Shown: positions 24,857 to 38,466, numbered from the stretch's first letter. The stretch: DNA of 64,000 nt from Limnoperna fortunei (GCA_944474755.1 OX104116.1:9675547-9739546); one strand, 5' to 3'. The notes: generated by a model not told the origin, from the letters alone. Program-made: numbers and translations.

Positions 24857-25936
24857 GGAAAGTTCTCGGTGCTCCACAACAGAGCTGCACAGCGCGTCCC
24901 CAGGTGGCGGATAGGAGAGGTCTTTTCGTTGAGAGGCTGTCATAACCTCACCAGGCGCACAGTGGGTAACATACTAGAATATCTAATAAGTACATTGGTA
25001 TTTACTTTCCTAAATAAACTAAAAATGTGGATTGCCACTGAAAAAAAGGAGCAGTTTAGAAGAGTCAGAAAATAATAAGTGCCGGAATCGATCTGGTAGG
25101 TAACATTCTTAACGCGATTACTTCATAAAGATGTTATATTTAATAATAAATAGGACCACTGAAATTGCTGTAACGTTCAACTACAAAGATAATGAATCCA
25201 CCATATTGAAATCATGTGTTTCTAACTGTTACTTGTAGTAACACGTTAGGGTTTATGTTATTACCACATGTCTAGGACCATAATTAGGGAAGTTCTCGGT
25301 GCTCGACAACAGAGCTGCACAGCGCGTCCCCAGGTGGCGGATAGGAGAGACCGTCAAGGGGTTGTCAGCGCTTCACAATGGGTAACATGTTTGGCGGGTT
25401 CCACGCTCCTTAAACGCTAAATTGTCTTATTGTCGATTTCGGGAAAGGACAGGCTCATTATATCAGCTACAAAAGGGTAAATTTTAAATTTCTTTTCGAT
25501 ACTTCACTCTTGTATCCGTGGTAGACGCAATTGTATTTCCGGTAATTCATCTCTTTTCTCATTGATCTATTGTTGGTAACTTTGATCTCCTGGTGAATAG
25601 AGCTAAAATATTGCTTTCTGGACATGGAGCAAACATTCTAATATGACGTCCTTCAAACGCTTTGGAAACACACCTGTATTTAAATATTCAACAAAATACG
25701 GCTGTTCCAGCCATTTCAAAAACCCCCGTGTGTTGATGTTTTTGCTTTAAAATTTATTTTGTTTTGTACCTTTGTAAGAAAATCCAATAAATAACATGGT
25801 TTCACAATAACAAGTCCATTTTCTATTCTATTCCTTTATTGTTTACATGTCACAAGTCTTCCTTGACTTTAGCTACGTTGTGTATTCAAGGGACGTTGCG
25901 TTGTTTACAATGACGTTCAAAGCAAACCGCGAGACT

Positions 25937-26268
25937 TTTCCCGCCCCCACCGAAAACGAATTTACCGTTACGTATCAAAATGAAAACGCAACCGAATTTC
26001 AAAATGTTGATTAATTGTGGAAAATAACTGTCGATTTAAATTTGCACCATTGTGGATCTAAAACAGGAGCATAAGATCGACCAAATGCGGTAAGCGGTTT
26101 TCATTTCTCACGCAAACACAGCAACAGTCCCAGACACGCCACACGGCGACTGATGTAATGAAGCATTTTATTTTGTCGTTCTTTGTTTTGATTGTTAAAT
26201 TTTATTGTAAATGTTAATAAATATGTTTGTTTGTTTTTAATTTATATTTCTTGTTTTTTTCTACTTAG
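25937..26268 (+). promoter_or_regulatory. Promoter- and splice-like segment within insert copy 1
   Basis: Seen: tttcccgcc at 25937-25945, a full match to the E2F/DP consensus, beside cgcgag and cccaccgaaaacg; a strong 5' splice motif gcg|gtaagc with GT at 26090-26091; a polypyrimidine tract and acceptor ttttttctacttag ending at 26268, which would give a 179 bp intron. Inference: a host gene's promoter and first intron may have been captured by the element. The same motifs are present in the other three copies. No coding exon was recognised downstream. Confidence 0.35.
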
Positions 26269-26390
26269 TTTTACACGAGAAATATAATAATTTCGAAACA
26301 AGTGAGGTTCTCGGAAATTAGAACAGCCAAAATAAACCTTTACCTAGGTAGTCGTGAAATGTAAAATTTCTGTATTTTCATATCAGAATC

Positions 26391-26651
26391 GAAATAATTC
26401 ATAGCTGCCCCAATTTTATGGATTATTTAAATATGGGTAAGCATTATATTCATCATATTTTACCATGCCCAATTTTATGGATTATTTAAATATGGGTAAG
26501 CATTATATTCATCATAATGGTAAAATATGATGAATATAATGCTTACCCATATTTAAATAATCCATAAAATTGGGCATGGTAAAATATGATGAATATAATG
26601 CTTACCCATATTTAAATAATCCATAAAATTGGGGCAGCCATGAATTATTTC
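26391..26651. repeat. Giant palindrome, two-module form
   Basis: Arms 26391-26515 and 26527-26651 (125 bases each) are complementary with a single mismatch; the spacer is 11 bases. Each arm contains a direct repeat of the module caattttatggattatttaa...attttaccat. Confidence 0.95.
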
Positions 26652-28517
26652 TTAATTCATTTACAAAGTTTATCACTTATTAAGCTTGTTAGCGTTTTTG
26701 TTTTTGTAAAGGAATCGTCTACATCTCCACATGGTTTCCCGTTATATTTTAAATGGTATTGTCCAAAAATGGATTCGCCTTTGAAAGATTCCCATATAAG
26801 TTGACAGAAAAAAAAAGATAAAAAATCCTCTTTTTGACCACTTGTATGAAGTATTTAATGAATCACATTCACGTTAAAATTATAAAAGCAAAGATGTCAC
26901 GCTTTTAACATCATTTTAGTATTACTGTGCAATCTATCAGGGATCAATGAAATAAGCTGATTGTTAAAAACAACTCACTTTTACTCATCGTATTAAATTT
27001 GGGTATATACATCAACTAGTGAATACAACTGATCACGTTTTTGGAGCAATTTAATATAACTGTGAAGTGATTAAATAAATTGATTGGTAACAGCAACTCA
27101 CCGTTAGCGAATGAATATTTTTTAAACGGTAAATATTAAACAGTTATTAAGGCTTAAGTTAATAAATGAAGTAGAATCCTGACGTTAATATCAGCTCGCT
27201 GCTACATAGTATTTATACAACAAGTCGATATAGAGTGTGCTTAAACCTAGACATAGTGTATAGCTCAAACCGATGAAAACAGAAGAGCGCAATAAATAAC
27301 TAAGAGCGAAGACTGTACAATAAAAGAGTTCCGAACTTTTTACATCAATATTTATGGACAGGGAATCTTAGTTACCCAGATTTTGTTTTGACGTTTCACG
27401 TACAGAAAGAAACATGGCATTGATATAAGACGAAACCAGTTTTTCTAAAAAGTACATTGGCACTAAATTCCCTTAATAAACTAAAAAATGTGAATTGACA
27501 CCGGAAAACAAAAAGAGCAGTATAGAATGGTCACAATCGATCAGGTAAGTAACATTCTTAACAAGATTTCTTCATAAAGATGTTGTATTTAATAATAAAT
27601 CAGAACCACTGAAATTGGTGTAACGTTCAACTACAAAGTCATTGAATCCACGATATCGAAATCATGTGTTTCTCGCTATAACTTGTAGTAACATATTAGG
27701 GTTTATGTTGTTACATCATGTCTGGCACTATAACTAGGAAAGTTCTCGGTGCTCGACAACAGAGCTGCACAGCGCATCCCCAGGTGGCGGATAGGAGAGG
27801 TCTTCTCGTTGAGAGGCTGTCATAACCTCACCAGGCGCACAGTGGGTAACATACTAGAATATCTAATAAGTAAATTGGTATTTACTTTCCTAAATAAACT
27901 AAAAATGTGGATTGCCACTGAAAAAAAGGAGCAGTTTAGAAGAGTCAGAAAATAATAAGTGCCGGAATCGATCTGGTAGGTAACATTCTTAACGCGATTA
28001 CTTCATAAAGATGTTATATTTAATAATAAATAGGACCACTGAAATTGCTGTAACGTTCAACTACAAAGATAATGAATCCACCATATTGAAATCATGTGTT
28101 TGTAACTGTTACTTGTAGTAACACGTTAGGGTTTATGTTATTACCACATGTCTAGGACCATAATTAGGGAAGTTCTCGGTGCTCGACAACAGAGCTGCAC
28201 AGCGCGTCCCCAGGTGGCGGATAGGAGAGACCGTCAAGGGTTGTCAGCGCTTCACAATGGGTAACATGTTTGGCGGGTTCCACGCTCCTTAAACGCTAAA
28301 TTGTCTTATTGTCGATTTCGGGAAAGGACAGGCTCATTATATCAGCTACAAAAGGGTAAATTTTAAATTTCTTTTCGATACTTCACTCTTGTATCCGTGG
28401 TAGACGCAATTGTATTTCCGGTAATTCATCTCTTTTCTCATTGATCTATTGTTGGTAACTTTGATCTCCTGGTGAATAGAGCTAAAATATTGCTTTCTGG
28501 ACATGGAGCAAACATTC

Positions 28518-29550
28518 TAATATGACGTCCTTCAAACGCTTTGGAAACACACCTGTATTTAAATATTCAACAAAATACGGCTGTTCCAGCCATTTCAAAA
28601 ACCCCCGTGTGTTGATGTTTTTGCTTTAAAATTTATTTTGTTTTGTACCTTTGTAAGAAAATCCAATAAATAACATGGTTTCACAATAACAAGTCCATTT
28701 TCTATTCTATTCCTTTATTGTTTACATGTCACAAGTCTTCCTTGACTTTAGCTACGTTGTGTATTCAAGGGACGTTGCGTTGTTTACAATGACGTTCAAA
28801 GCAAACCGCGAGACTTTTCCCGCCCCCACCGAAAACGAATTTACCGTTACGTATCAAAATGAAAACGCAACCGAATTTCAAAATGTTGATTAATTGTGGA
28901 AAATAACTGTCGATTTAAATTTGCACCATTGTGGATCTAAAACAGGAGCATAAGATCGACCAAATGCGGTAAGCGGTTTTCATTTCTCACGCAAACACAG
29001 CAACAGTCCCAGACACGCCACACGGCGACTGATGTAATGAAGCATTTTATTTTGTCGTTCTTTGTTTTGATTGTTAAATTTTATTGTAAATGTTAATAAA
29101 TATGTTTGTTTGTTTTTAATTTATATTTCTTGTTTTTTTTCTACTTAGTTTTACACGAGAAATATAATAATTTCGAAACAAGTGAGGTTCTCGGAAATTA
29201 GAACAGCCAAAATAAACCTTTACCTAGGTAGTCGCGAAATGTAAAATTTCTGTATTTTCATATCAGAATCGAAATAATTCATAGCTGCCCCAATTTTATG
29301 GATTATTTAAATATGGGTAAGCATTATATTCATCATATTTTACCATTCGCTAACGCTCATGGCAAAATATTCATGAATATAATGCCTACCCATATTTAAA
29401 TAATCCATAAAATTGGGGATATGGGTAAGCATTATATTCATCATATTTTACCATTCGCTAACGCTCATGGCAAAATATTCATGAATATAATGCCTACCCA
29501 TATTTAAATAATCCATAAAATTGGGGCAGCCATGAATTATTTCTTAATTC
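28518..29550. mobile_element. Palindrome-bearing insert, copy 2 (1033 bp)
   Basis: Same insertion point. Left part nearly identical to copy 1; the longer size is due to the palindrome structure. Confidence 0.8.
29271..29543. repeat. Palindrome with tandemly repeated hairpin
   Basis: The inner hairpin (atatgggtaagcattatatt ... loop ttcgctaacgctca ... atgcctacccat) occurs twice in a row, in the same orientation. Confidence 0.92.
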
Positions 29551-31403
29551 ATTTACAAAGTTTATCACTTATTAAGCTTGTTAGCGTTTTTGTTTTTGTA
29601 AAGGAATCGTCTACATGTCCACATGGTTTCCCGTTATATTTTAAATGGTATTGTCCAAAAATGGATTCGCCTTTGAAAGATTCCCATATAAGTTGACAGA
29701 AAAAAAAAGATAAAAAATCCTCTTTTTGACCACTTGTATGAAGTATTTAATGAATCACATTCACGTTAAAATTATAAAAGCAAAGATGTCACGCTTTTAA
29801 CATCATTTTAGTATTACTGTGCAATCTATCAGGGATCAATGAAATAAGCTGATTGTTAAAAACAACTCACTCATCGTATTAAATTTGGGTATATACATCA
29901 ACTAGTGAATACAACTGATCACGTTTTTGGAGCAATTTAATATAACTGTGAAGTGATTAAATAAATTGATTGGTAACAGCAACTCACCGTTAGCGAATGA
30001 ATATTTTTTAAACGGTAAATATTAAACAGTTATTAAGGCTTAAGTTAATAAATGAAGTAGAATCCTGACGTTAATATCAGCTCGCTGCTACATAGTATTT
30101 ATACAACAAGTCGATATAGAGTGTGCTTAAACCTAGACATAGTGTATAGCTCAAACCGATGAAAACAGAAGAGCGCAATAAATAACTAAGAGCGAAGACT
30201 GTACAATAAAAGAGTTCCGAACTTTTTACATCAATATTTATGGACAGGGAATCTTAGTTACCTAGATTTTGTTTTGACGTTTCACGTACAGAAAGAAACA
30301 TGGCATTGATATAAGACGAAACCAGTTTTTCTAAAAAGTACATTGGCACTAAATTCCCTTAATAAACTAAAAAATGTGAATTGACACCGGAAAACAAAAA
30401 GAGCAGTATAGAATGGTCACAATCGATCAGGTAAGTAACATTCTTAACAAGATTTCTTCATAAAGATGTTGTATTTAATAATAAATCAGAACCACTGAAA
30501 TTGGTGTAACGTTCAACTACAAAGTCATTGAATCCACGATATCGAAATCATGTGTTTCTCGCTATAACTTGTAGTAACATATTAGGGTTTATGTTGTTAC
30601 ATCATGTCTGGGACTATAACTAGGAAAGTTCTCGGTGCTCCACAACAGAGCTGCACAGCGCGTCCCCAGGTGGCGGATAGGAGAGGTCTTCTCGTTGAGA
30701 GGCTGTCATAACCTCACCAGGCGCACAGTGGGTAACATACTAGAATATCTAATAAGTACATTGGTATTTACTTTCCTAAATAAACTAAAAATGTGGATTG
30801 CCACTGAAAAAAGGAGCAGTTTAGAAGAGTCAGAAAATAATAAGTGCCGGAATCGATCTGGTAGGTAACATTCTTCACGCGATTACTTCATAAAGATGTT
30901 ATATTTAATAATAAATAGGACCACTGAAATTGCTGTAACGTTCAACTACAAAGATAATGAATCCACCATATTGAAATCATGTGTTTCTAACTGTTACTTG
31001 TAGTAACACGTTAGGGTTTATGTTATTACCACATGTCTAGGACCATAATTAGGGAAGTTCTCGGTGCTCGACAACAGAGCTGCACAGCGCGTCCCCAGGT
31101 GGCGGATAGGAGAGACCGTCAAGGCGTTGTCAGCGCTTCACAATGGGTAACATGTTTGGCGGGTTCCACGCTCCTTAAACGCTAAATTGTCTTATTGTCG
31201 ATTTCGGGAAAGGACAGGCTCATTATATCAGCTACAAAAGGGTAAATTTTAATTTTCTTTTCGATACTTCACTCTTGTATCCGTGGTAGACGCAATTGTA
31301 TTTCCGGTAATTCATCTCTTTTCTCATTGATCTATTGTTGGTAACTTTGATCTCCTGGTGAATAGAGCTAAAATATTGCTCTCTGGACATGGAGCAAACA
31401 TTC

Positions 31404-32329
31404 TAATATGACGTCCTTCAAACGCTTTGGAAACACACCTGTATTTAAATATTCAACAAAATACGGCTGTTCCAGCCATTTCAAAAACCCCCGTGTGTTG
31501 ATGTTTTTGCTTTAAAATTTATTTTGTTTTGTACCTTTGTAAGAAAATCCAATAAATAACATGGTTTCACAATAACAAGTCCATTTTCTATTCTATTCCT
31601 TTATTGTTTACATGTCACAAGTCTTCCTTGACTTTAGCTACGTTGTGTATTCAAGGGACGTTGCGTTGTTTACAATGACGTTCAAAGCAAACCGCGAGAC
31701 TTTTCCCGCCCCCACCGAAAACGAATTTACCGTTACGTATCAAAATGAAAACGCAACCGAATTTCAAAATGTTGATTAATTGTGGAAAATAACTGTCGAT
31801 TTAAATTTGCACCATTGTGGATCTAAAACAGGAGCATAAGATCGACCAAATGCGGTAAGCGGTTTTCATTTCTCACGCAAACACAGCAACAGTCCCAGAC
31901 ACGCCACACGGCGACTGATGTAATGAAGCATTTTATTTTGTCGTTCTTTGTTTTGATTGTTAAATTTTATTGTAAATGTTAATAAATATGTTTGTTTGTT
32001 TTTAATTTATATTTCTTGGTTTTTTTTCTACTTAGTTTTACACGAGAAATATAATAATTTCGAAACAAGTGAGGTTCTCGGAAATTAGAACAGCCAAAAT
32101 AAACCTTTACCTAGGTAGTCGCGAAATGTAAAATTTCTGTATTTTCATATCAGAATCGAAATAATTCATAGCTGCCCCAATTTTATGGATTATTTAAATA
32201 TGGGTAAGCATTATATTCATCATATTTTACCATTCGCTAACGCTCATGGCAAAATATTCATGAATATAATGCCTACCCATATTTAAATAATCCATAAAAT
32301 TGGGGCAGCCATGAATTATTTCTTAATTC
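31404..32329. mobile_element. Palindrome-bearing insert, copy 3 (926 bp)
   Basis: Same insertion point, with the simplest palindrome form. Confidence 0.8.
32158..32322. repeat. Foldback repeat, single-hairpin form
   Basis: Arms of about 75 bases beginning gaaataattcat and ending atgaattatttc, with loop ttcgctaacgctca. Its clean structure suggests an intact foldback or MITE-like element, and the ancestral state of the four. Confidence 0.9.
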
Positions 32330-34186
32330 ATTTACAAAGTTTATCACTTATTAAGCTTGTTAGCGTTTTTGTTTTTGTAAAGGAATCGTCTACATGTCCA
32401 CATGGTTTCCCGTTATATTTTAAATGGTATTGTCCAAAAATGGATTCGCCTTTGAAAGATTCCCATATAAGTTGACAGAAAAAAAAAGATAAAAAATCCT
32501 CTTTTTGACCACTTGTATGAAGTATTTAATGAATCACATTCACGTTAAAATTATAAAAGCAAAGATGTCACGCTTTTAACATCATTTTAGTATTACTGTG
32601 CAATCTATCAGGGATCAATGAAATAAGCTGATTGTTAAAAACAACTCACTTTTACTCATCGTATTAAATTTGGGTATATACATCAACTAGTGAATACAAC
32701 TGATCACGTTTTTGGAGCAATTTAATATAACTGTGAAGTGATTAAATAAATTGATTGGTAACAGCAACTCACCGTTAGCGAATGAATATTTTTTAAACGG
32801 TAAATATTAAACAGTTATTAAGGCTTAAGTTAATAAATGAAGTAGAATCCTGACGTTAATATCAGCTCGCTGCTACATAGTATTTATACAAGTCGATATA
32901 GAGTGTGCTTAAACCTAGACATAGTGTATAGCTCAAACCGATGAAAACAGAAGAGCGCAATAAATAACTAAGAGCGAAGACTGTACAATAAAAGAGTTCC
33001 GAACTTTTTACATCAATATTTATGGACAGGGAATCTTAGTTACCCAGATTTTGTTTTGACGTTTCACGTACAGAAAGAAACATGGCATTGATATAAGACG
33101 AAACTAGTTTTTCTAAAAAGTACATTGGCACTAAATTCCCTTAATAAACTAAAAAATGTGAATTGACACCGGAAAACAAAAAGAGCAGTATAGAATGGTC
33201 ACAATCGATCAGGTAAGTAACATTCTTAACAAGATTTCTTCATAAAGATGTTGTATTTAATAATAAATCAGAACCACTGAAATTGGTGTAACGTTCAACT
33301 ACAAAGTCATTGAATCCACGATATCGAAATCATGTGTTTCTCGCTATAACTTGTAGTAACATATTAGGGTTTATGTTGTTACATCATGTCTGGGACTATA
33401 ACTAGGAAAGTTCTCGGTGCTCCACAACAGAGCTGCACAGCGCGTCCCCAGGTGGCGGATAGGAGAGGTCTTCTCGTTGAGAGGCTGTCATAACCTCACC
33501 AGGCGCACAGTGGGTAACATACTAGAATATCTAATAAGTACATTGGTATTTACTTTCCTAAATAAACTAAAAATGTGCATTGCCACTGAAAAAAAGGAGC
33601 AGTTTAGAAGAGTCAGAAAATAATAAGTGCCGGAATCGATCTGGTAGGTAACATTCTTAACGCGATTACTTCATAAAGATGTTATATTTAATAATAAATA
33701 GGACCACTGAAATTGCTGTAACGTTCAACTACAAAGATAATGAATCCACCATATTGAAATCATGTGTTTCTAACTGTTACTTGTAGTAACACGTTAGGGT
33801 TTATGTTATTACCACATGTCTAGGACCATAATTAATGAAGTTCTCGGTGCTCGACAACAGAGCTGCACAGCGCGTCCCCAGGTGGCGGATAGGAGAGACC
33901 GTCAAGGGGTTGTCAGCGCTTCACAATGGGTAACATGTTTTGCGGGTTCCACGCTCCTTAAACGCTAAATTGTCTTATTGTCGATTTCGGGAAAGGACAG
34001 GCTCATTATATCAGCTACAAAAGGGTAAATTTTAATTTTCTTTTCGATACTTCACTCTTGTATCCGTGGTAGACGCAATTGTATTTCCGGTAATTCATCT
34101 CTTTTCTCATTGATCTATTGTTGGTAACTTTGATCTCCTGGTGAATAGAGCTAAAATATTACTTTCTGGACATGGAGCAAACATTC

Positions 34187-35112
34187 TAATATGACGTCCT
34201 TCAAACGCTTTGGAAACACACCTGTATTTAAATATTCAACAAAATACGGCTGTTCCAGCCATTTCAAAAACCCCCGTGTGTTGATGTTTTTGCTTTAAAA
34301 TTTATTTTGTTTTGTACCTTTGTAAGAAAATCCAATAAATAACATGGTTTCACAATAACAAGTCCATTTTCTATTCTATTCCTTTATTGTTTACATGTCA
34401 CAAGTCTTCCTTGACTTTAGCTACGTTGTGTATTCAAGGGACGTTGCGTTGTTTACAATGACGTTCAAAGCAAACCGCGAGACTTTTCCCGCCCCCACCG
34501 AAAACGAATTTACCGTTACGTATCAAAATGAAAACGCAACCGAATTTCAAAATGTTGATTAATTGTGGAAAATAACTGTCGATTTAAATTTGCACCATTG
34601 TGGATCTAAAACAGGAGCATAAGATCGACCAAATGCGGTAAGCGGTTTTCATTTCTCACGCAAACACAGCAACAGTCCCAGACACGCCACACGGCGACTG
34701 ATGTAATGAAGCATTTTATTTTGTCGTTCTTTGTTTTGATTGTTAAATTTTATTGTAAATGTTAATAAATATGTTTGTTTGTTTTTAATTTATATTTCTT
34801 GGTTTTTTTTCTACTTAGTTTTACACGAGAAATATAATAATTTCGAAACAAGTGAGGTTCTCGGAAATTAGAACAGCCAAAATAAACCTTTACCTAGGTA
34901 GTCGCGAAATGTAAAATTTCTGTATTTTCATATCAGAATCGAAATAATTCATAGCTGCCCCAATTTTATGGATTATTTAAATATGGGTAAGCATTATATT
35001 CATCATATTTTACCATTCGCTAACGCTCATGGCAAAATATTCATGAATATAATGCCTACCCATATTTAAATAATCCATAAAATTGGGGCAGCCATGAATT
35101 ATTTCTTAATTC
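34187..35112. mobile_element. Palindrome-bearing insert, copy 4 (926 bp)
   Basis: Same length as copy 3 and nearly identical to it. Confidence 0.8.
34941..35105. repeat. Foldback repeat, single-hairpin form
   Basis: Same arms and loop as the copy at 32158. Confidence 0.9.
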
Positions 35113-36190
35113 ATTTACAAAGTTTATCACTTATTAAGCTTGTTAGCGTTTTTGTTTTTGTAAAGGAATCGTCTACATGTCCACATGGTTTCCCGTTATA
35201 TTTTAAATGGTATTGTCCAAAAATGGATTCGCCTTTGAAAGATTCCCATATAAGTTGACAGAAAAAAAAAGATAAAAAATCCTCTTTTTGACCACTTGTA
35301 TGAAGTATTTAATGAATCACATTCACGTTAAAATTATAAAAGCAAAGATGTCACGCTTTTAACATCATTTTAGTATTACTGTGCAATCTATCAGGGATCA
35401 ATGAAATAAGCTGATTGTTAAAAACAACTCACTTTTACTCATCGTATTAAATTCGGGTATATACATCAACTAGTGAATACAACTGATCACGTTTTTGGAG
35501 CAATTTAATATAACTGTGAAGTGATTAAATAAATTGATTGGTAACAGCAACTCACCGTTAGCGAATGAATATTTTTTAAACGGTAAATATTAAACAGTTA
35601 TTAAGGCTTAAGTTAATAAATGAAGTAGAATCCTGACGTTAATATCAGCTCGCTGCTACATAGTATTTATACAACAAGTCGATATAGAGTGTGCTTAAAC
35701 CTAGACATAGTGTATAGCTCAAACCGATGAAAACAGAAGAGCGCAATAAATAACTAAGAGCGAAGACTGTACAATAAAAGAGTTCCGAACTTTTTACATC
35801 AATATTTATGGACAGGGAATCTTAGTTACCCAGATTTTGTTTTGACGTTTCACGTACAGAAAGAAACATGGCATTGATATAAGACGAAACCAGTTTTTCT
35901 AAAAAGTACATTGGCACTAAATTCCCTTAATAAACTAAAAAATGTGAATTGACACCGGAAAACAAAAAGAGCAGTATAGAATGGTCACAATCGATCAGGT
36001 AAGTAACATTCTTAACAAGATTTCTTCAAAAAGATGTTGTATTTAATAATAAATCAGAACCACTGAAATTGGTGTAACGTTCAACTACAAAGTCATTGAA
36101 TCCACGATATCGAAATCATGTGTTTCTCGCTATAACTTGTAGTAACATATTAGGGTTTATGTTGTTACATCATGTCTGGGACTATAACTA

Positions 36191-38037
36191 GGAAAGTTCT
36201 CGGTGCTCCACAACAGAGCTGCACAGCGCGTCCCCAGGTGGCGGATAGGAGAGGTCTTCTCGTTGAGAGGCTGTCATAACCTCACCAGGCGCACAGTGGG
36301 TAACATACTAGAATATCTAATAAGTACATTGGTATTTACTTTCCTAAATAAACTAAAACTGTGGATTGCCACTGAAAAAAAGGAGCAGTTTAGAAGAGTC
36401 AGACAATAATAAGTGACGGAATCGATCTGGTAGGTAACATTCTTAACGCGATTACTTCATAAAGATGTTATATTTAATAATAAATAGGACCACTGAAATT
36501 GCTGTAACGTTCAATTACAAAGATAATGAATCCACCATATTGAAATCATGTGTTTCTAACTGTTACTTGTAGTAACACGTTAGGGTTTATGTTATTACCA
36601 CATGTCTAGGACCATAATTAGGGAAGTTCTCGGTGCTCGACAACAGAGCTGCACAGCGCGTCCCCAGGTGGCGGATAGGAGAGACCGTCAGCGCTTCACA
36701 ATGGGCAACATATTTGGCGGGTTCCACGCTCCTTAAACGCTAAATTGTCTTATTGTCGATTTCGGGAAAGGGCATGCTCATTATATCAGCTACAAAAGAG
36801 TAAATTTTAATTTTCTTTTCGATACTTCACTCTTGTATCCGTGGTAGACGCAATTGTATTTCCGGTAATTCATCTCTTTTCTCAATGATCTATTGTTGGT
36901 AACCTTGATCTCTTGGTGAATAGAGCTAAAATATTGCTTTCTGGACATGGAGCTAACATTCATTTACAAAGTTTATCAATTATTAAGCTTGTTAGCGTTT
37001 TTTGTTTTTGTAATGGAATCGTCTACATGTCCACATGGTTTCCCGTTATATTTTAAATGGTATTGTCCAAAAATGGATTCGCCTTTGAAAGATTCCCATA
37101 TAAGTTGACAGAAAAAAAAAGATAAAAAATCCTCTTTTTGACCACTTGTATGAAGTATTTAATGAATCACATTCACGTTAAAATTATAAAAGCAAAGATG
37201 TCACGCTTTTAACATCATTTTAGTATTACTGTGCAATCTATCAGGGATCAATGAAATAAGCTGATTGTTAAAAACAACTCACTTTTACTCATCGTATTAA
37301 ATTTGGGTATATACATCAACTAGTGAATACAACTGATCACGATTTTTGGAGCAATTTAATATAACTGTGAAGTGATTAAATAAATTGATTGGTAACAGCA
37401 ACTCACCGTTAGCGAATGAATATTTTTTAAACGGTAAATATTAAACAGTTATTAAGGCTTAAGTTAATAAATGAAGTAGAATCCTGACGTTAATATCAGC
37501 TCGCTGTTACATAGTATTTATACAACAAGTCGATATAGAGTGTGCATAAACCTAGACATAGTGTATAGCTCAAACCGATGAAAACAGAAGAGCGCAATAA
37601 ATAACTAAGAGCGAAGACTGTACAATAAAAGAGTTCCGAACTTTTTACATCAATATTTATGGACAGGGAATCTTAGTTACCCAGATTTTGTTTGACGTTT
37701 CACGTACAGAAAGAAACATGGCATTGATATAAGACGAACCCAGTTTTTCTAAAAAGTACATTGGCATTAAATTCCCTTAATAAACTAAAAAATGTGAATT
37801 GACACCGGAAAACAAAAAGCAGTATAGAATGGTCAGAATCGATCAGGTAAGTAACATTCTTAACAAGATTTCTTCATAAAGATGTTGTATTTAATAATAA
37901 ATCGGAACACTGAAATTGGTGTAACGTTCAACTACAAAGTCATTGAATCCACGATATCGAAATCATGTGTTTCTCGCTATAACTTGTAGTAACATATTAG
38001 GGTTTATGTTGTTACATCATGTCTGGGACTATAACTA
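36191..38037 (+). repeat. Unit 13 (basic, 1847 bp)
   Basis: Returns to the basic B subtype. From here to unit 17 and again in units 19 and 20 the B block reads gaaagggcatgctc. Confidence 0.92.
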
Positions 38038-38466
38038 GGAAAGTTCTCGGTGCTCCACAACAGAGCTGCACAGCGCGTCCCCAGGTGGCGGATAGGAGAG
38101 GTCTTCTCGTTGAGAGGCTGTCATAACCTCACCAGGCGCACAGTGGGTAACATACTAGAATATCTAATAAGTACATTGGTATTTACTTTCCTAAATAAAC
38201 TAAAAATGTGGATTGCCACTGAAAAAAGGAGCAGTTTAGAAGAGTCAGAAAATAATAAGTGCCGGAATCGATCTGGTAGGTAACATTCTTAACGCGATTA
38301 CTTCATAAAGATGTTATATTTAATAATAAATAGGACCACTGAAATTGCTGTAACGTTCAACTACAAAGATAATGAATCCACCATATTGAAATCATGTGTT
38401 TCTAACTGTTACTTGTAGTAACACGTTAGGGTTTATGTTATTACCACATGTCTAGGACCATAATTA
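38038..38466 (+). repeat. Block A of a reference unit (430 bp monomer)
   Basis: Opens with the GC-rich core, continues with a stretch unique to A (ggtcttctcgttgagaggc), then an AT-rich part ending in the shared tail with the words acgttagggttta and ccataatta. The tail is clearly related to block C at roughly 80% by eye, so A and C come from one ancestral monomer. A short reading frame crosses A in most units but is treated here as non-coding. Two A blocks stand in tandem at 5151/5581 and at 20733/21163. Confidence 0.9.
38041..38100 (+). repeat. Conserved 60 bp GC-rich core (example copy)
   Basis: Hand count gives 37 of 60 bases G or C, against an AT-rich surround. It contains cagagctgcacagcgcg and tccccaggtggcggatagga. 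The core starts every A and every B block (second copy in this unit at 38470-38529) and is almost unchanged even in the decayed edge copies near 52823 and 53221, where flanking bases have diverged visibly. Function unknown. No tRNA, snRNA or hammerhead structure was recognised in it. Confidence 0.85.

Larger units (their letters stand above)
25639..26658. mobile_element. Palindrome-bearing insert, copy 1 (1020 bp)
   Basis: Empty units read aacattcatttacaaag; here aacattc is followed by taatatgacgtcc... and the satellite resumes after ttcttaattc. The 4-base attc on both sides could be a target-site duplication or chance. No long open frame. Left three quarters is unlike the satellite and includes a GC-richer patch with an E2F-like site and splice-like motifs; the right quarter is a palindrome. 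Transposon family not recognised. Confidence 0.8.
24857..27736 (+). repeat. Unit 9 (with palindrome insert, 2880 bp)
   Basis: The first core carries gctccacaac. The B block is a distinct subtype (gaccgtcaaggggttgtc, aacatgtttggcg, gacaggctc, gagcaaacattc) interrupted by the insert at 25639-26658. Confidence 0.92.
27737..30622 (+). repeat. Unit 10 (with palindrome insert, 2886 bp)
   Basis: Core reads gcgcatcccc at its A block. Insert 28518-29550. A small deletion in B reads caactcactcatcg. Confidence 0.92.
30623..33404 (+). repeat. Unit 11 (with palindrome insert, 2782 bp)
   Basis: Insert 31404-32329, about 100 bp shorter than in units 9 and 10 because the palindrome has a single inner module. 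Confidence 0.92.
33405..36190 (+). repeat. Unit 12 (with palindrome insert, 2786 bp)
   Basis: Insert 34187-35112. Private variants: attaatgaagttc before the B core and gttttgcggg after it. Confidence 0.92.

Noticed and set aside
38041..38100. RNA polymerase III promoter in the 60 bp core
   Set aside because: tggcggatagg is close to an A box, but the only B-box-like word lies upstream of it, in the wrong order, and mismatches.
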